This document shows, in pieces, positions 8,634 through 17,124 of a DNA stretch of 54,297 nt (position 1 is its first letter; each line of letters opens with the position of its first letter). Source of the stretch: CALMZN01 sp964443785 (lineage in GTDB: Bacteria; Patescibacteriota; Patescibacteriia; UBA1558; GWA2-36-10); the NCBI GenBank assembly GCA_964443785.1, contig CAYUER010000003.1, positions 1 to 54,297 of the forward strand. The letters run 5' to 3'. The notes beneath the pieces were generated by a model, which did no database searches, was not told where the DNA came from, and saw nothing but the letters and a program-made list of their open reading frames with translations. The position numbers were made by a program, and so were the translations under genes.

Positions 8634-9956
8634 TTATTTTTTCTTGACTTTGATCAAACGGACAGATTCAGCTTCCAATCTTTTTCGAAGCTCTGTTTTG
8701 ATTTTTCTAAAATCAACTACTTCCTGCACACCACTTTCCATATCGCGAATCAAGACTGTGCCGTCAGCAATTTCTTTTTGCCCCAAAATCACTACATACT
8801 TCACGCCCTTTTTATTGGCGATTTCTAGCTGATCTTTGAGTCCTTTTTTGGACATAGCTTCAGCCAAGCGGAAGCCATCCTGACGCAACTCCTCAAACAG
8901 CAACATTGATTTTTTTCTCGCTTCCAAACCCAATTGAGCAACAAAAACTTCTGGCGTCAGCATAGCTGGAGCAGGAATTTTTTTCTCTTGCAATTTTAGG
9001 AGTACTCTCTCCATACCAATAGCAAAGCCAACTGCTGATGTCGGGCGACCACCCAAAAGATCGACCAAGCCATCATAACGACCACCTCCGCCCAAGGAAT
9101 TCAATTTACCTTCTTCGGTATTTTCTACTATCTCCCAGACAGTTTTGGTATAATAATCCAAACCGCGAACTATTTTGTGATTCAAATTATAGTTGATATC
9201 CATTTCATCCAAAAAATCGACTACGCCCATAAAATGATTTTTACAATCATCACACAAAAAATCTAAAATCTGAGGGGCTTGCTCGCTGATTTCCTGACAT
9301 TTCTTATTTTTGCAATCCAAAACGCGCAATACATTCTTGTTCATGCGACTCTGACAATCAGGACACAAATCTTTTTTATTGTTTTGATAGTAATTTTTCA
9401 AAGCTTTGATGTATTGCGGACGACAATTTTGATCGCCAACACTATTGAGCTGTATGACAACATCCAAGCCTAGCTCTTTCAAAAACTGATAAGACATGAC
9501 CAACAGCTGAGCATCGATCACTGGATCATTGTCACCAAAACACTCAAAACCAAATTGGTGAAATTGGCGATAACGACCAGCTTGAGGCTTGTCATGACGA
9601 TATTGTGGGCCAATATAATAAAGCTTGACTGGTTGAGGCTGATTGACCATGCCGTGCTCAATATAAGCACGCACAATACTTGCTGTGCTTTCTGGACGCA
9701 AAGAGAGCTTATCACCGCCCTCAGTCACAAAAGAATACATTTCTTTACTGACTACATCAGTATCTTCGCCGACAGAACGCTTGAATAAAGAGGTAAACTC
9801 TACAATAGGCGCATCAAGACGACTATAGCCATAATTGCTGGCAAAATCATCAACTTTATCGCGCAACCATTGCCAATATACCTGCTCATCGGGCAAAATA
9901 TCTTTCATGCCCTTTACTAATTGAATAGTAGATTTTTTTGCTTTCTTTGCTGACAT
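8634..9956 (-). CDS. hisS: Histidine--tRNA ligase
   Basis: 440 residues, normal length. It charges tRNA-His using ATP. Seen: class II motif 2 region (YYIGPQYRHDKPQAGRYRQF), the HisRS signature 'LNSVGD' and 'RGLDYYTKTVWEI', the Gly-rich 'LGGGGRYDGL' of motif 3 with 'AVGFAIGMERVL', and a C-terminal anticodon-binding domain (EVFVAQLG to VVILGQKEIADG). An internal four-cysteine insert (CPDCQSRM and CDDCKNH) sits in the insertion domain. It starts 5 nt after lepB, with which it is co-transcribed. Confidence 0.97.
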   Translation of the reverse strand: MSAKKAKKSTIQLVKGMKDILPDEQVYWQWLRDKVDDFASNYGYSRLDAPIVEFTSLFKRSVGEDTDVVSKEMYSFVTEGGDKLSLRPESTASIVRAYIEHGMVNQPQPVKLYYIGPQYRHDKPQAGRYRQFHQFGFECFGDNDPVIDAQLLVMSYQFLKELGLDVVIQLNSVGDQNCRPQYIKALKNYYQNNKKDLCPDCQSRMNKNVLRVLDCKNKKCQEISEQAPQILDFLCDDCKNHFMGVVDFLDEMDINYNLNHKIVRGLDYYTKTVWEIVENTEEGKLNSLGGGGRYDGLVDLLGGRPTSAVGFAIGMERVLLKLQEKKIPAPAMLTPEVFVAQLGLEARKKSMLLFEELRQDGFRLAEAMSKKGLKDQLEIANKKGVKYVVILGQKEIADGTVLIRDMESGVQEVVDFRKIKTELRKRLEAESVRLIKVKKK

Positions 9957-9961
9957 ATATT

Positions 9962-10621
9962 TTAATATTTTGGCAAATTAAAAGTGCTGATCTTATTAAA
10001 AGGCCAACCCCTAAACCAAGCCTTGCCGATAATAGCATCATCGCTGACTGGTCCAAAACGACGAGAATCAAAACTATTGGTGCGATTATCACCCATGACA
10101 TAGTATTCTTTATCTCCCAAAGTAATGGCATCAAAAGTTTCTAAGCCAAAATCTTCAATATAAGATTCGGCTAATTCTTGATCATTGACATAGACCCGGC
10201 CTTTTTTGATCTCGATCTTTTCACCTGGCAATCCGATCACTCTCTTGATAAAATAAACTTGTGGATTGAGCGGATCTTTCAAAATTACCACTTCTCCTCT
10301 AGTGGGATCACCAAAACGATAGCTGATTTCATTGATAATCAAATATTCACGATCATGAAAATTGGGCTCCATCGAAGCACCTTTCACAATAAAAGGCTGC
10401 ACCAAAAAATATCTAATAGGAACAATAATAGCCAAAGAAATAATAATCACCTTGACTGCCTCAAAAATAAACAAACCAAATTTTTTAGCACTACGAGCCA
10501 AGACACTCTCCTCTTCGCCTTCATATTGCTCCTGGGCAAAATCATCCTCCTCCATCACATCAGCAGAATTATCGTTGTTCTCTGGATTTATTTTATTGTC
10601 TGGCAAATTATTTATTGGCAT
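9962..10621 (-). CDS. lepB: Signal peptidase I
   Basis: 219 residues from the ATG at 10621. The frame is open further up to 10696, but a promoter lies inside that extension (10647-10675), so the shorter start is chosen. An acidic N-terminal tail (~residues 15-40) precedes one membrane helix (~52-68). The catalytic Ser is S83 in 'GASMEPN' and the general base Lys is K126 in 'YFIKRVIGLPG'; box E 'GDNRTNSFDSR' is intact. It cleaves signal peptides of Sec-exported proteins on the outer face of the membrane, and would act on surface proteins such as those at 1-7629. Confidence 0.95.
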   Translation of the reverse strand: MPINNLPDNKINPENNDNSADVMEEDDFAQEQYEGEEESVLARSAKKFGLFIFEAVKVIIISLAIIVPIRYFLVQPFIVKGASMEPNFHDREYLIINEISYRFGDPTRGEVVILKDPLNPQVYFIKRVIGLPGEKIEIKKGRVYVNDQELAESYIEDFGLETFDAITLGDKEYYVMGDNRTNSFDSRRFGPVSDDAIIGKAWFRGWPFNKISTFNLPKY

Positions 10622-10646
10622 AAATTTAGCTACTTTTAGTAAAATC

Positions 10647-10675
10647 ATTATACACAATGACCTTAGTAAAAGCAA
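10647..10675 (-). promoter_or_regulatory. Promoter of lepB-hisS
   Basis: Minus-strand TTGCTT (10670-10675), 17-nt spacer, TATAAT (10647-10652) preceded by TG one base away (extended -10). It lies 25 nt before the lepB ATG and back to back with the plus-strand promoter at 10699. Confidence 0.7.
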
Positions 10676-10698
10676 ATAATAAGCCCTAGGGTTCATAT

Positions 10699-10727
10699 TT
10701 GACTTTTGGGTCTATTATTATTATAAT
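10699..10727 (+). promoter_or_regulatory. Promoter of the LCP gene
   Basis: TTGACT (10699-10704), 17-nt spacer, perfect TATAAT (10722-10727), 36 nt before the ATG at 10764. It is divergent from the lepB promoter. Confidence 0.8.
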
Positions 10728-10763
10728 ACAGGAACTTTATTCACCAATGAGTGTTTTTTTGTA

Positions 10764-12338
10764 ATGTCAGATTTTCAAATCCAAAAAATCAATGAAAACC
10801 AGCAAAATATAGAGTCTAGCAACATTGGTCAGCATCCACAGACCAACCATGCTCATGCGGGCTCTCTCAAAGCTAAAGGCAGGAAAAATAGACGTTCCTG
10901 CTGTTTTGTGTTTCTCATTATCATTTTTGCAGTAATTGGCTCATTCTTATCGGCTAGCAATAGTAGTTTTTTGGGTGGAGTAAAAAACAGCTACCTAGTC
11001 AGACAAATCACCAATATCATCTACCCCTCCAAACAACAATTAGCCGGTGAAGCTGAAGATCGTATCAATTTTTTACTCTTGGGCATTGGTGGCCCTGGTC
11101 ATGATGGACCATATCTGACTGATACTATCATCATCGGTAGCTTCAAGCCATCGACTAAAGAAGCGGCTTTATTTTCCTTGCCTCGCGACATGATCGTGCC
11201 TTACAATGGATCCTATGTCAAAATAAACGAGGTCTATTCTATTGGCAAAAAAGATAATGACCAAGGAGGAGAATTGGCCAAAAAAGTCATTGGCGAAACA
11301 TTTGACATACCACTACACTACTATGCCGTAGTTGATTTTGATGGTTTTATAAAAATGATTGATGCGCTAGGTGGTGTCACCGTCACTGTTGATCGTGCTT
11401 TTTCTGATTACCAATTTCCAACTGCTGACTACAAAGTACAGACTGTCTCTTTTAAGGCTGGAGAACAAAAAATGGATGGACTATCAGCTCTACGCTTTGC
11501 TCGCTCTAGACACGGCAACAATGGCGAGGGCTCAGACTTTGCGCGCATCAAAAGACAACAGAAAATATTATTAGCTGCCAAAGAAAAAATTTCTTCTTTC
11601 AATACTTGGATTAATCCCAAAAAAATTACCGACTTATTTTCCCTACTCAATCAATACACTACTACCGACCTAGAGCCTTGGGAGGCTGTCAAAATGATAC
11701 ACCTGACCAAAGGCGCCAACTCACAAAATGTCATCACCAAATCTATCGATGATGGCCCTGGTAGCTACCTCAAAGCTGGCTACGCCCAAAGTGGCGCTTT
11801 TATACTACAGCCAATCAGTGGCAATTTTGATGCTATCAATAAATTAATCAAAGAAATTTTCACCTACATCCAAGTACCTCAAGAAAAAGCTAAAATTGTA
11901 GTACTCAATGGCACCCCAATAGCTGGCCTAGCTTTACAAGCGGTCAATCATTTACAACAAATGGGCTACAATGTCTTAAAGTATGGCAATGATCAAAATA
12001 CTAATAAAATCAGTACTGTTGTTTATGATTTTAATAAAGATAAGGATTACACCAAAAAATCTTTAGAAACTATTTTCCAAACTACCGCCCAAAACAATAT
12101 ACCGCTAGAATTCAACCCTGCTGTCATTGCCGAAAAAATGGACCTCAAAGATCAGGATGGTCAGTGGGAAAAAATAGACTTTTTAGTGATCTTGGGTCAA
12201 GATCAGCAAATAGACACTTCCAAACAACTAGTTCCCACTATTGATCCTAGTCTTTTGAGTAGCAGTACAGCTAGCTCTACTTCCTCATCCACACCAACTA
12301 GCACCACTTCTTTGAAAAAAGATGCTATAATTAACTAA
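10764..12338 (+). CDS. LytR-CpsA-Psr (LCP) family protein with LytR_C domain
   Basis: 524 residues. A basic cytoplasmic tail, then one membrane helix (~residues 46-64, CCFVFLIIIFAVIG). The LCP domain has its diagnostic residues: 'LLLGIGG' followed by 'LTDTIIIGSF', 'FSLPRDM', 'RFARSRHG' and 'SDFARIKRQQKIL'. The LytR_C domain (~370-450, KIVVLNGTPIAGLA) follows, then a Ser/Thr-rich tail. LCP proteins transfer lipid-linked glycopolymers to peptidoglycan or proteins outside the cell; the substrate here is unknown. First gene of a plus-strand run with der; no Shine-Dalgarno motif is visible. Confidence 0.93.
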   Translation: MSDFQIQKINENQQNIESSNIGQHPQTNHAHAGSLKAKGRKNRRSCCFVFLIIIFAVIGSFLSASNSSFLGGVKNSYLVRQITNIIYPSKQQLAGEAEDRINFLLLGIGGPGHDGPYLTDTIIIGSFKPSTKEAALFSLPRDMIVPYNGSYVKINEVYSIGKKDNDQGGELAKKVIGETFDIPLHYYAVVDFDGFIKMIDALGGVTVTVDRAFSDYQFPTADYKVQTVSFKAGEQKMDGLSALRFARSRHGNNGEGSDFARIKRQQKILLAAKEKISSFNTWINPKKITDLFSLLNQYTTTDLEPWEAVKMIHLTKGANSQNVITKSIDDGPGSYLKAGYAQSGAFILQPISGNFDAINKLIKEIFTYIQVPQEKAKIVVLNGTPIAGLALQAVNHLQQMGYNVLKYGNDQNTNKISTVVYDFNKDKDYTKKSLETIFQTTAQNNIPLEFNPAVIAEKMDLKDQDGQWEKIDFLVILGQDQQIDTSKQLVPTIDPSLLSSSTASSTSSSTPTSTTSLKKDAIIN

Positions 12339-12349
12339 ACTAAACAAAT

Positions 12350-13711
12350 ATGGCTAATCTATTCAAAGTAGCGATCGTTGGTCGAGCCAATGTCGGTAAA
12401 TCGACACTTTTTAACCGCCTGATCTCCCACCAAAAAGCTATCACTTCCAAGGTATCTGGCACTACACGCGATCGTAGCTATGCTGTCTGCTCTTGGAATG
12501 GCTTGGATTTTATGTTGATCGACACAGCTGGTCTCCAAGAAGAAAACAATCTAGAAATAGATGCACAAATACAAAAACAAGCTGTATTAGCCATAGAAGA
12601 GGCTGATCTGGTTCTCTTTGTCGTCGACACTATCAACGGAGTAATGCCTGAAGATAAAATAGTCACCAAAGTCCTCAAAAAAAATAAAAAAAATATACTA
12701 CTAGTAGCCAACAAAGCTGATACTAGTCGCCTCCGCCAACAAGTGCCAGATTTTTTTCGTTTAGGCTTTGGCGAACCAATACCTATATCAGCCAAAAGTG
12801 GTAGCGGCTGCGGAGATTTGTTGGATGATATTGTCCAAAATCTATTGACCAAAAAAAAGAAATCCAAAATAACCAAAGCTCCCGCTGAAGAAAAAACTAT
12901 CAAAGTCACCCTCTTTGGCCAACCTAATGTCGGCAAATCATCTATCATCAATGCTCTGATTGGCCAAGAAAGATTGATTGTTTCTTCCATGGCCCACACT
13001 ACTCGTGACAACCAGGATGTACTCCTGACTTATCACAAGCAAAATATCACTTTTGTCGATACAGCTGGCTTGAGAAAAAAAAGCAAAAGATTATCAAATA
13101 TTTTTGAAAAACTGAGCACCGAACAAAGTCTCCACAGCATCAAAAAATCAAATATCACTATCCTCGTGACTGATGTTTCTAAACCTTTGAGCAAACAGGA
13201 CAAAAATCTGCTCAAACTAGCGGTTGATGCTGGTAAGGGCGTCATCATCTTGGCCAACAAATGGGACCTCATCCCTGAAAAAGACACCAACACAATCAAT
13301 AAATACAAAGAGTATTATAAAAGTTTTTTTCCTTTTGTAGACTGGGCACCTATATTGTTTACCTCAGCCAACTCCAAAGCACAGCTAAGCAAGCTCTTGC
13401 CTTTGATTTTGGAATTATGGGAAAACATGAACAAAGTTATCGATGACAATGCCTTGGACAAATTATTAAAAAATTCCATCAAACAACACAAGCCATCCCG
13501 TGGCAAAGGTACTAAGCACCCCTACATCTACCACCTCAAGCAAATCGATACTAATCCACCGATTTTTTCTATCAAGGTTGATTTCAAGAGTGATTTACAT
13601 TTTTCTTATTTCCGTTTTTTAGAAAATCAAATACGCTACAAATTTGATTTTAATGGCGTACCAATTGTGATACGCAAACAAAAAACCCAAAATATTAAAG
13701 ATAAATCTTAA
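12350..13711 (+). CDS. der: GTPase Der (EngA), 50S subunit assembly
   Basis: 453 residues, normal length. Two consecutive G domains: the first with G1 'GRANVGKST' (residues ~8-16), 'DTAG' and 'NKAD'; the second with G1 'GQPNVGKSS' (~190), 'DTAGL' and 'NKWD'. A C-terminal KH-like domain ends 'YRFLENQIRYKFDFNGVPI', typical of Der. It acts in late assembly of the 50S ribosomal subunit. It starts 11 nt after the LCP gene with no promoter between. Confidence 0.97.
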   Translation: MANLFKVAIVGRANVGKSTLFNRLISHQKAITSKVSGTTRDRSYAVCSWNGLDFMLIDTAGLQEENNLEIDAQIQKQAVLAIEEADLVLFVVDTINGVMPEDKIVTKVLKKNKKNILLVANKADTSRLRQQVPDFFRLGFGEPIPISAKSGSGCGDLLDDIVQNLLTKKKKSKITKAPAEEKTIKVTLFGQPNVGKSSIINALIGQERLIVSSMAHTTRDNQDVLLTYHKQNITFVDTAGLRKKSKRLSNIFEKLSTEQSLHSIKKSNITILVTDVSKPLSKQDKNLLKLAVDAGKGVIILANKWDLIPEKDTNTINKYKEYYKSFFPFVDWAPILFTSANSKAQLSKLLPLILELWENMNKVIDDNALDKLLKNSIKQHKPSRGKGTKHPYIYHLKQIDTNPPIFSIKVDFKSDLHFSYFRFLENQIRYKFDFNGVPIVIRKQKTQNIKDKS

Positions 13712-13717
13712 AATGAA

Positions 13718-13822
13718 TCCAGTCAGAAATTCATGAATAATGTTTATAATATATAGTATGATTTATTTGTTATAATTTTACTTTGGTAATAAAAGATTTA
13801 ATAATTTAAATTTCTAACTGGA
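13718..13822. repeat. Inverted repeat framing the pth promoter region
   Basis: TCCAGTCAGAAATT (13718-13731) and AATTTCTAACTGGA (13809-13822) are inverted copies with one mismatch. They enclose 77 nt of very AT-rich sequence with two TATAAT boxes; the second, at 13771, has an extended TG. The right arm runs into the pth start codon, so pairing could mask the start. Confidence 0.6.
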
Positions 13823-14376
13823 TGAAATTAGTAGTAGGATTAGGCAATCCCGGAAAAGAATACCAACAGACGAGACACTCTTTTGGCTTCTTGGCTTTGG
13901 ATGCCTTATTAGAAAAAAAACAATTGAAGTGGTCTGAAAAAAAAGACTGCCAATCATTGATTGCTAGTTTTCAAGATGACAAGGATAAAATTATTTTATG
14001 CCAGCCACAAACTTTCATGAACAATTCTGGCGAAGCCGTCCAAAAACTCAAAAAATTCTACAAACTAAAAAATGATGATATCATTGTCATCTATGATGAT
14101 CTAGATTTACCTTTTGGTATATTCAAAGTGGCAGCCAAACGCTCTAGTGGTGGACACAATGGCATAGAATCAATCATCCAAGCTTTAAAATCTACTGATT
14201 TTGTACGCCTGAGACTAGGCATCGGCCCCCAGACTGGCAGTGCTGAAGATTTTGTTTTGAAAAAATTTAATACTACCGAAAAGAAAAAGCTACCAGAAAT
14301 CATTGACTCCTGTCACTTGGCTTTGGAGCTGATCATTAAAGATGGCTGGCAAGCAGCAGCCAATAAGTACAACTAA
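13822..14376 (+). CDS. pth: Peptidyl-tRNA hydrolase
   Basis: 184 residues, normal for bacterial Pth. It releases tRNA from peptidyl-tRNA that drops off ribosomes. Seen: 'VGLGNPGKEY' (catalytic Asn N9), 'TRHSFGF' with the catalytic His H19 (Ser replaces the usual following Asn), 'QPQTFMNNSGEAV', 'YDDLDLPFG' and 'RSSGGHNGIESI'. No Shine-Dalgarno motif precedes the ATG. The gene converges on pepA and overlaps its 3' end by 4 nt, with no hairpin between them. Confidence 0.96.
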   Translation: MKLVVGLGNPGKEYQQTRHSFGFLALDALLEKKQLKWSEKKDCQSLIASFQDDKDKIILCQPQTFMNNSGEAVQKLKKFYKLKNDDIIVIYDDLDLPFGIFKVAAKRSSGGHNGIESIIQALKSTDFVRLRLGIGPQTGSAEDFVLKKFNTTEKKKLPEIIDSCHLALELIIKDGWQAAANKYN

Positions 14377-15866
14377 AAATTGCGCAGCCACTCTAAAAGT
14401 GTGCGCACGCCATAACCCACGCCACCGATAGGTGTATAAGCGTTTAATGGTTTTTCAGCATAAGCTGGGGCTGCTATATCAAGGTGAGCCCAAGATACAC
14501 CTTCATTGATAAATTCTTGTAAAAATAAAGCGGCTGTGATTGCTCCACCATAGCGAGTAGTAGCAGCATTGCGAATATCAGCTACCTGGCTTTTATTAAA
14601 CTCTTTATAATCATCTTCCAGTGGTAGGGACCACATTTTCTCACCAGCTATTTCACTGGCTTTTTTTATTTCCTGACTTAATTTTTCGTCATTGGAAAAC
14701 AAGCCAGCTATATTGGGCCCCAAAGCTACCATCACAGCACCAGTCAAAGTGGCCAAATCTATAATTTTTTTAGCCCCAATTTTTTGGGCATAGGCTAAAG
14801 AATCAGCTAAAGTCACCCGACCCTCTGCATCAGTATTCCAGATCTCAATACTCTTGCCTTGCATATTGCGGACAATATCACCCGGACGCATAGCTTTGTC
14901 TGATGGCATATTTTCACAGGCAGCTACTATCCCATGAACTTCGGCTTTTATATTGAGCTGTTCCAAAACAGCAAACACGCCCAAAACAGCGGCTGCTCCA
15001 CCCATGTCAATCTTCATTTGATACATACTATCGCCAGTTTTGATATTCAAACCACCACTATCAAAAGTAATACCTTTACCTACAAGAGCAATTTTTTCTT
15101 TGGCTTTGACCCGTGGTTTATAGACTAGATGAATAAATTTCAAAGGCTCGTGCGAACCCTGATCTACGGCTGCGAAAGCTTGCATACCTACTTTGAGCAC
15201 CTGTTCTTTTTCTAAAATTTTTACTTTGACTTGCTTATTATTTTTGGCAATATCGATAGCTCTGTCGGCCAAATAAGTTGGGGTCATGACATTGGCTGGC
15301 TCATTGACCAAATCTCTGGCCAAGATAGTACCGCGTGCTATGGCTTCGCCCAATTGCCAATGTTTGATAAAATTATTTTTCTTTTCTTTCGCTAATTCAA
15401 TAAATACTTGTTCAATATTTATTTGAATAACTTTTTTGTCAATTTTTTTATATTTATCAAACTTATAGCTAGCCAAATACAATCCTTCAACCAAACTTTG
15501 AGCAAAACGATCATAATCAGAAGATCCTTGTAGCCATTGACTGGCGACTAGGCCAATATTTTTCACTTGGTATTTTTGCAAAAAAGTAACTAACAAAGCG
15601 GCAGTCTCTCGCCAATCTTCTGAGGACAAGCGCCTAGACTGACCTAGGCCCAATAACACAACTAATTTATCTGCTAGCCTCATGACAAAAATATGATTTT
15701 TTTGTCCCTGAAATTTCTCTTTTTTAGTTTGAGCGATAAAAACAGACTCCTGATTTTTAGCAAAATAGCTGATAGCCTTAGCTAATTTTTCACCATCCTC
15801 AAAAATTGGACAAAAGATAGCTTCTAGCTTATTTTCTTTTAAATCTGGGCTTATAATTAGTTCCAT
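14373..15866 (-). CDS. pepA: Leucyl aminopeptidase (M17)
   Basis: 497 residues, typical for M17. It is a cytosolic, two-metal aminopeptidase active as a hexamer. The N-terminal Macro-like domain (~1-160) is weakly conserved. The catalytic domain has 'VGKGITFDSGGLNIK' (metal Lys/Asp), 'MKIDMGGAAAVLG' and the signature 'NTDAEGRVTLADSLAYA', so all metal ligands are present. It is transcribed alone from a promoter at 15883-15912. The peptide-recycling role is inferred from the family. Confidence 0.96.
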   Translation of the reverse strand: MELIISPDLKENKLEAIFCPIFEDGEKLAKAISYFAKNQESVFIAQTKKEKFQGQKNHIFVMRLADKLVVLLGLGQSRRLSSEDWRETAALLVTFLQKYQVKNIGLVASQWLQGSSDYDRFAQSLVEGLYLASYKFDKYKKIDKKVIQINIEQVFIELAKEKKNNFIKHWQLGEAIARGTILARDLVNEPANVMTPTYLADRAIDIAKNNKQVKVKILEKEQVLKVGMQAFAAVDQGSHEPLKFIHLVYKPRVKAKEKIALVGKGITFDSGGLNIKTGDSMYQMKIDMGGAAAVLGVFAVLEQLNIKAEVHGIVAACENMPSDKAMRPGDIVRNMQGKSIEIWNTDAEGRVTLADSLAYAQKIGAKKIIDLATLTGAVMVALGPNIAGLFSNDEKLSQEIKKASEIAGEKMWSLPLEDDYKEFNKSQVADIRNAATTRYGGAITAALFLQEFINEGVSWAHLDIAAPAYAEKPLNAYTPIGGVGYGVRTLLEWLRNF

Positions 15867-15882
15867 ATATTTAAATGTTAAT

Positions 15883-15912
15883 ATTTAGGCTAAATTAACA
15901 TAATCCTGTCAA
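15883..15912 (-). promoter_or_regulatory. Candidate promoter of pepA
   Basis: Minus-strand TTGACA (15907-15912), 18-nt spacer, CTAAAT (15883-15888), 16 nt before the pepA ATG. Its -35 box is one base from the -35 box of the opposing plus-strand promoter (TGTCAAATTGACA). Confidence 0.5.
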
Positions 15913-15913
15913 A

Positions 15914-15942
15914 TTGACAAGTAAAATAGTATAGACTAAGAT
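15914..15942 (+). promoter_or_regulatory. Promoter of the GC-rich 55-residue gene
   Basis: Perfect TTGACA (15914-15919), 17-nt spacer, TAAGAT (15937-15942), followed by a leader of about 65 nt to the ATG at 16009. Confidence 0.65.
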
Positions 15943-16008
15943 AATTTAGGTTTTCCACTGGACTACACAGGCCAGACAAAAAACCCAAGCACTAAAGTGA
16001 GGTGAAGC

Positions 16009-16176
16009 ATGAAAATCGAATTGCTCTGCTCCACTCCGCACTGCTCCAATCTGGTCGAAGAGGAGCCGGCAGACGCCAAGAGGCCACTCTCCAAGCTGCG
16101 CGCTACCGTGCGCTATTGCGCGGAGTGCATTGCCCGGGCAGACCAGGCCCAGCAGCCCAAGCTGCCGGGCATGTGA
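16009..16176 (+). CDS. 55-residue zinc-finger-like protein in a GC-rich insert
   Basis: ATG at 16009, TGA at 16174-16176. GAGG lies 6 nt before the ATG. The protein has two cysteine pairs, 'LLCSTPHCSN' (CX4C, residues 7 and 12) and 'YCAECIAR' (CX2C, residues 37 and 40), separated by a charged linker: a plausible single zinc ribbon. I do not recognise the family. One 60-base stretch inside it is 37/60 G+C, while neighbouring genes are near one third. It has its own promoter (15914) and a strong terminator (16185), so it looks like a complete single-gene unit. Longer overlapping frames on both strands lack these signals. Function unknown. Confidence 0.7.
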   Translation: MKIELLCSTPHCSNLVEEEPADAKRPLSKLRATVRYCAECIARADQAQQPKLPGM

Positions 16177-16184
16177 CCACACTT

Positions 16185-16237
16185 CCGCCGCGCCCGACTC
16201 TGCAACAGCAGAGCGAGGCGCGGCGGATCTTTTTTTA
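16185..16237 (+). terminator. Strong intrinsic terminator of the 55-residue gene
   Basis: CCGCCGCGCC (16185-16194) pairs perfectly with GGCGCGGCGG (16217-16226). Inside it, CTCTGC pairs with GCAGAG around an AACA loop. Seven T follow at 16230-16236. It begins 9 nt after the stop codon. Confidence 0.9.
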
Positions 16238-16264
16238 TAAAACAAAAATCCGCCTATCTCACAC

Positions 16265-16349
16265 TGTCATCCCGGACTTGATCCGGGATCTCGCATTTAT
16301 TTGCCGTAAGGCAGAACAATGGTAGATTCCCGCCTTCGCGGGAATGACA
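16265..16349. repeat. MITE/REP-like element with two hairpins
   Basis: An 85-nt element framed by inverted ends (TGTCATCCCGG and CGGGAATGACA). Left hairpin: ATCCCGGA, loop, TCCGGGAT (16269-16289). Right hairpin: ATTCCCGC, CTTC, GCGGGAAT (16326-16345). Elements with these two stem sequences are scattered through many bacterial genomes. It follows the GC-rich gene and lies just beyond the rplA stop, so it may also act as the 3' end of that operon. Confidence 0.65.
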
Positions 16350-16379
16350 TTGCAAGAATTAGCGGATTTTTTAAAAAAA

Positions 16380-17060
16380 TTAATTTACTGATACTTTGAT
16401 ACTTGGCCCCATAGTAGAACTAATGTGGACAGACTTGATATAAGTACCTTTCATTTGTGGTTTAGCTTTTTTCAAAGAATCAACAAAAGCTTCAAAATTT
16501 TCTAAAATTTGTTGCTCAGTGTAAGAAGCTTTACCGATAGGCACATGAACATTGGCTGTGTCATCATTTTTGTAGGTCACTTTGCCTTTTTGCAATTCTT
16601 CAATCATCTTCACTATATCAGTACCAATGGTGCCGGTCTTAGGATTTGGCATGACGCCTTTTTGACCCAAAATTCTGGCAATCACTGCCAAATTTTTCAT
16701 CATATCAGGTACGGTGATAGCAATATCAAAATCACATTTACCCGTTTTTTTGATTTCTTCAATCAAAGTTTCGCCACCGGCAATAGCAGCACCAGCATCT
16801 TTGGCTTTTTTGACATCAGACTCTGGTACAAAAGCAGCAATGCGCACTTTTTTACCTGAACCGTGTGGCAAGTTGACCGAAGCTCTGACAATCTGCTCGC
16901 CTTTTTTGGGATCAATGCCCAAATTAGCATGAGCTTCAATAGTAGCATCAAATTTTAGACCAGCAGTTTCTTTGACTAGTTTGACTGCTTCTGTAGCTTC
17001 GTAGACCTTAGCGCTATCTACTTTAGCTTTAAAATTTTTCAATCTCTTTCCGATTTTCAT
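16380..17060 (-). CDS. rplA: 50S ribosomal protein L1
   Basis: 226 residues, normal. L1 forms the mobile stalk that handles the exiting tRNA, and in many bacteria represses its own rplKA mRNA. Seen: N-terminal 'GKRLKNFKAKVDSAKVY', 'EAHANLGIDPKKGEQ', 'VRASVNLPHGSGKKVRI', and the signature 'GQKGVMPNPKTGTI' followed by 'GKVTYKNDDTANVHVPIGKASY'. Last gene of the secE-nusG-rplK-rplA operon. rplJ, rplL and rpoBC, often next, are not in this window. Confidence 0.98.
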   Translation of the reverse strand: MKIGKRLKNFKAKVDSAKVYEATEAVKLVKETAGLKFDATIEAHANLGIDPKKGEQIVRASVNLPHGSGKKVRIAAFVPESDVKKAKDAGAAIAGGETLIEEIKKTGKCDFDIAITVPDMMKNLAVIARILGQKGVMPNPKTGTIGTDIVKMIEELQKGKVTYKNDDTANVHVPIGKASYTEQQILENFEAFVDSLKKAKPQMKGTYIKSVHISSTMGPSIKVSVN

Positions 17061-17124
17061 ATGGTTATAATTTACAGAGGTGCTAACGCTTTATTGACTA
17101 AACAAAGCTCCCTCCTATCTCCAA

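Noticed and set aside
10622..10696. N-terminal extension of signal peptidase I
   Set aside because: The extended -10 promoter at 10647 lies inside it.
15946..16325. Longer frames on both strands across the GC-rich insert (99 and 107 residues)
   Set aside because: They run through the terminator or the hairpin repeat and have no fitting start signals; the 55-residue frame stops before the terminator.
17061..17124. L1 autoregulatory binding site in the rplK-rplA gap
   Set aside because: A small GCTTT/AAAGC stem is present, but I could not match the known L1-binding fold with confidence.
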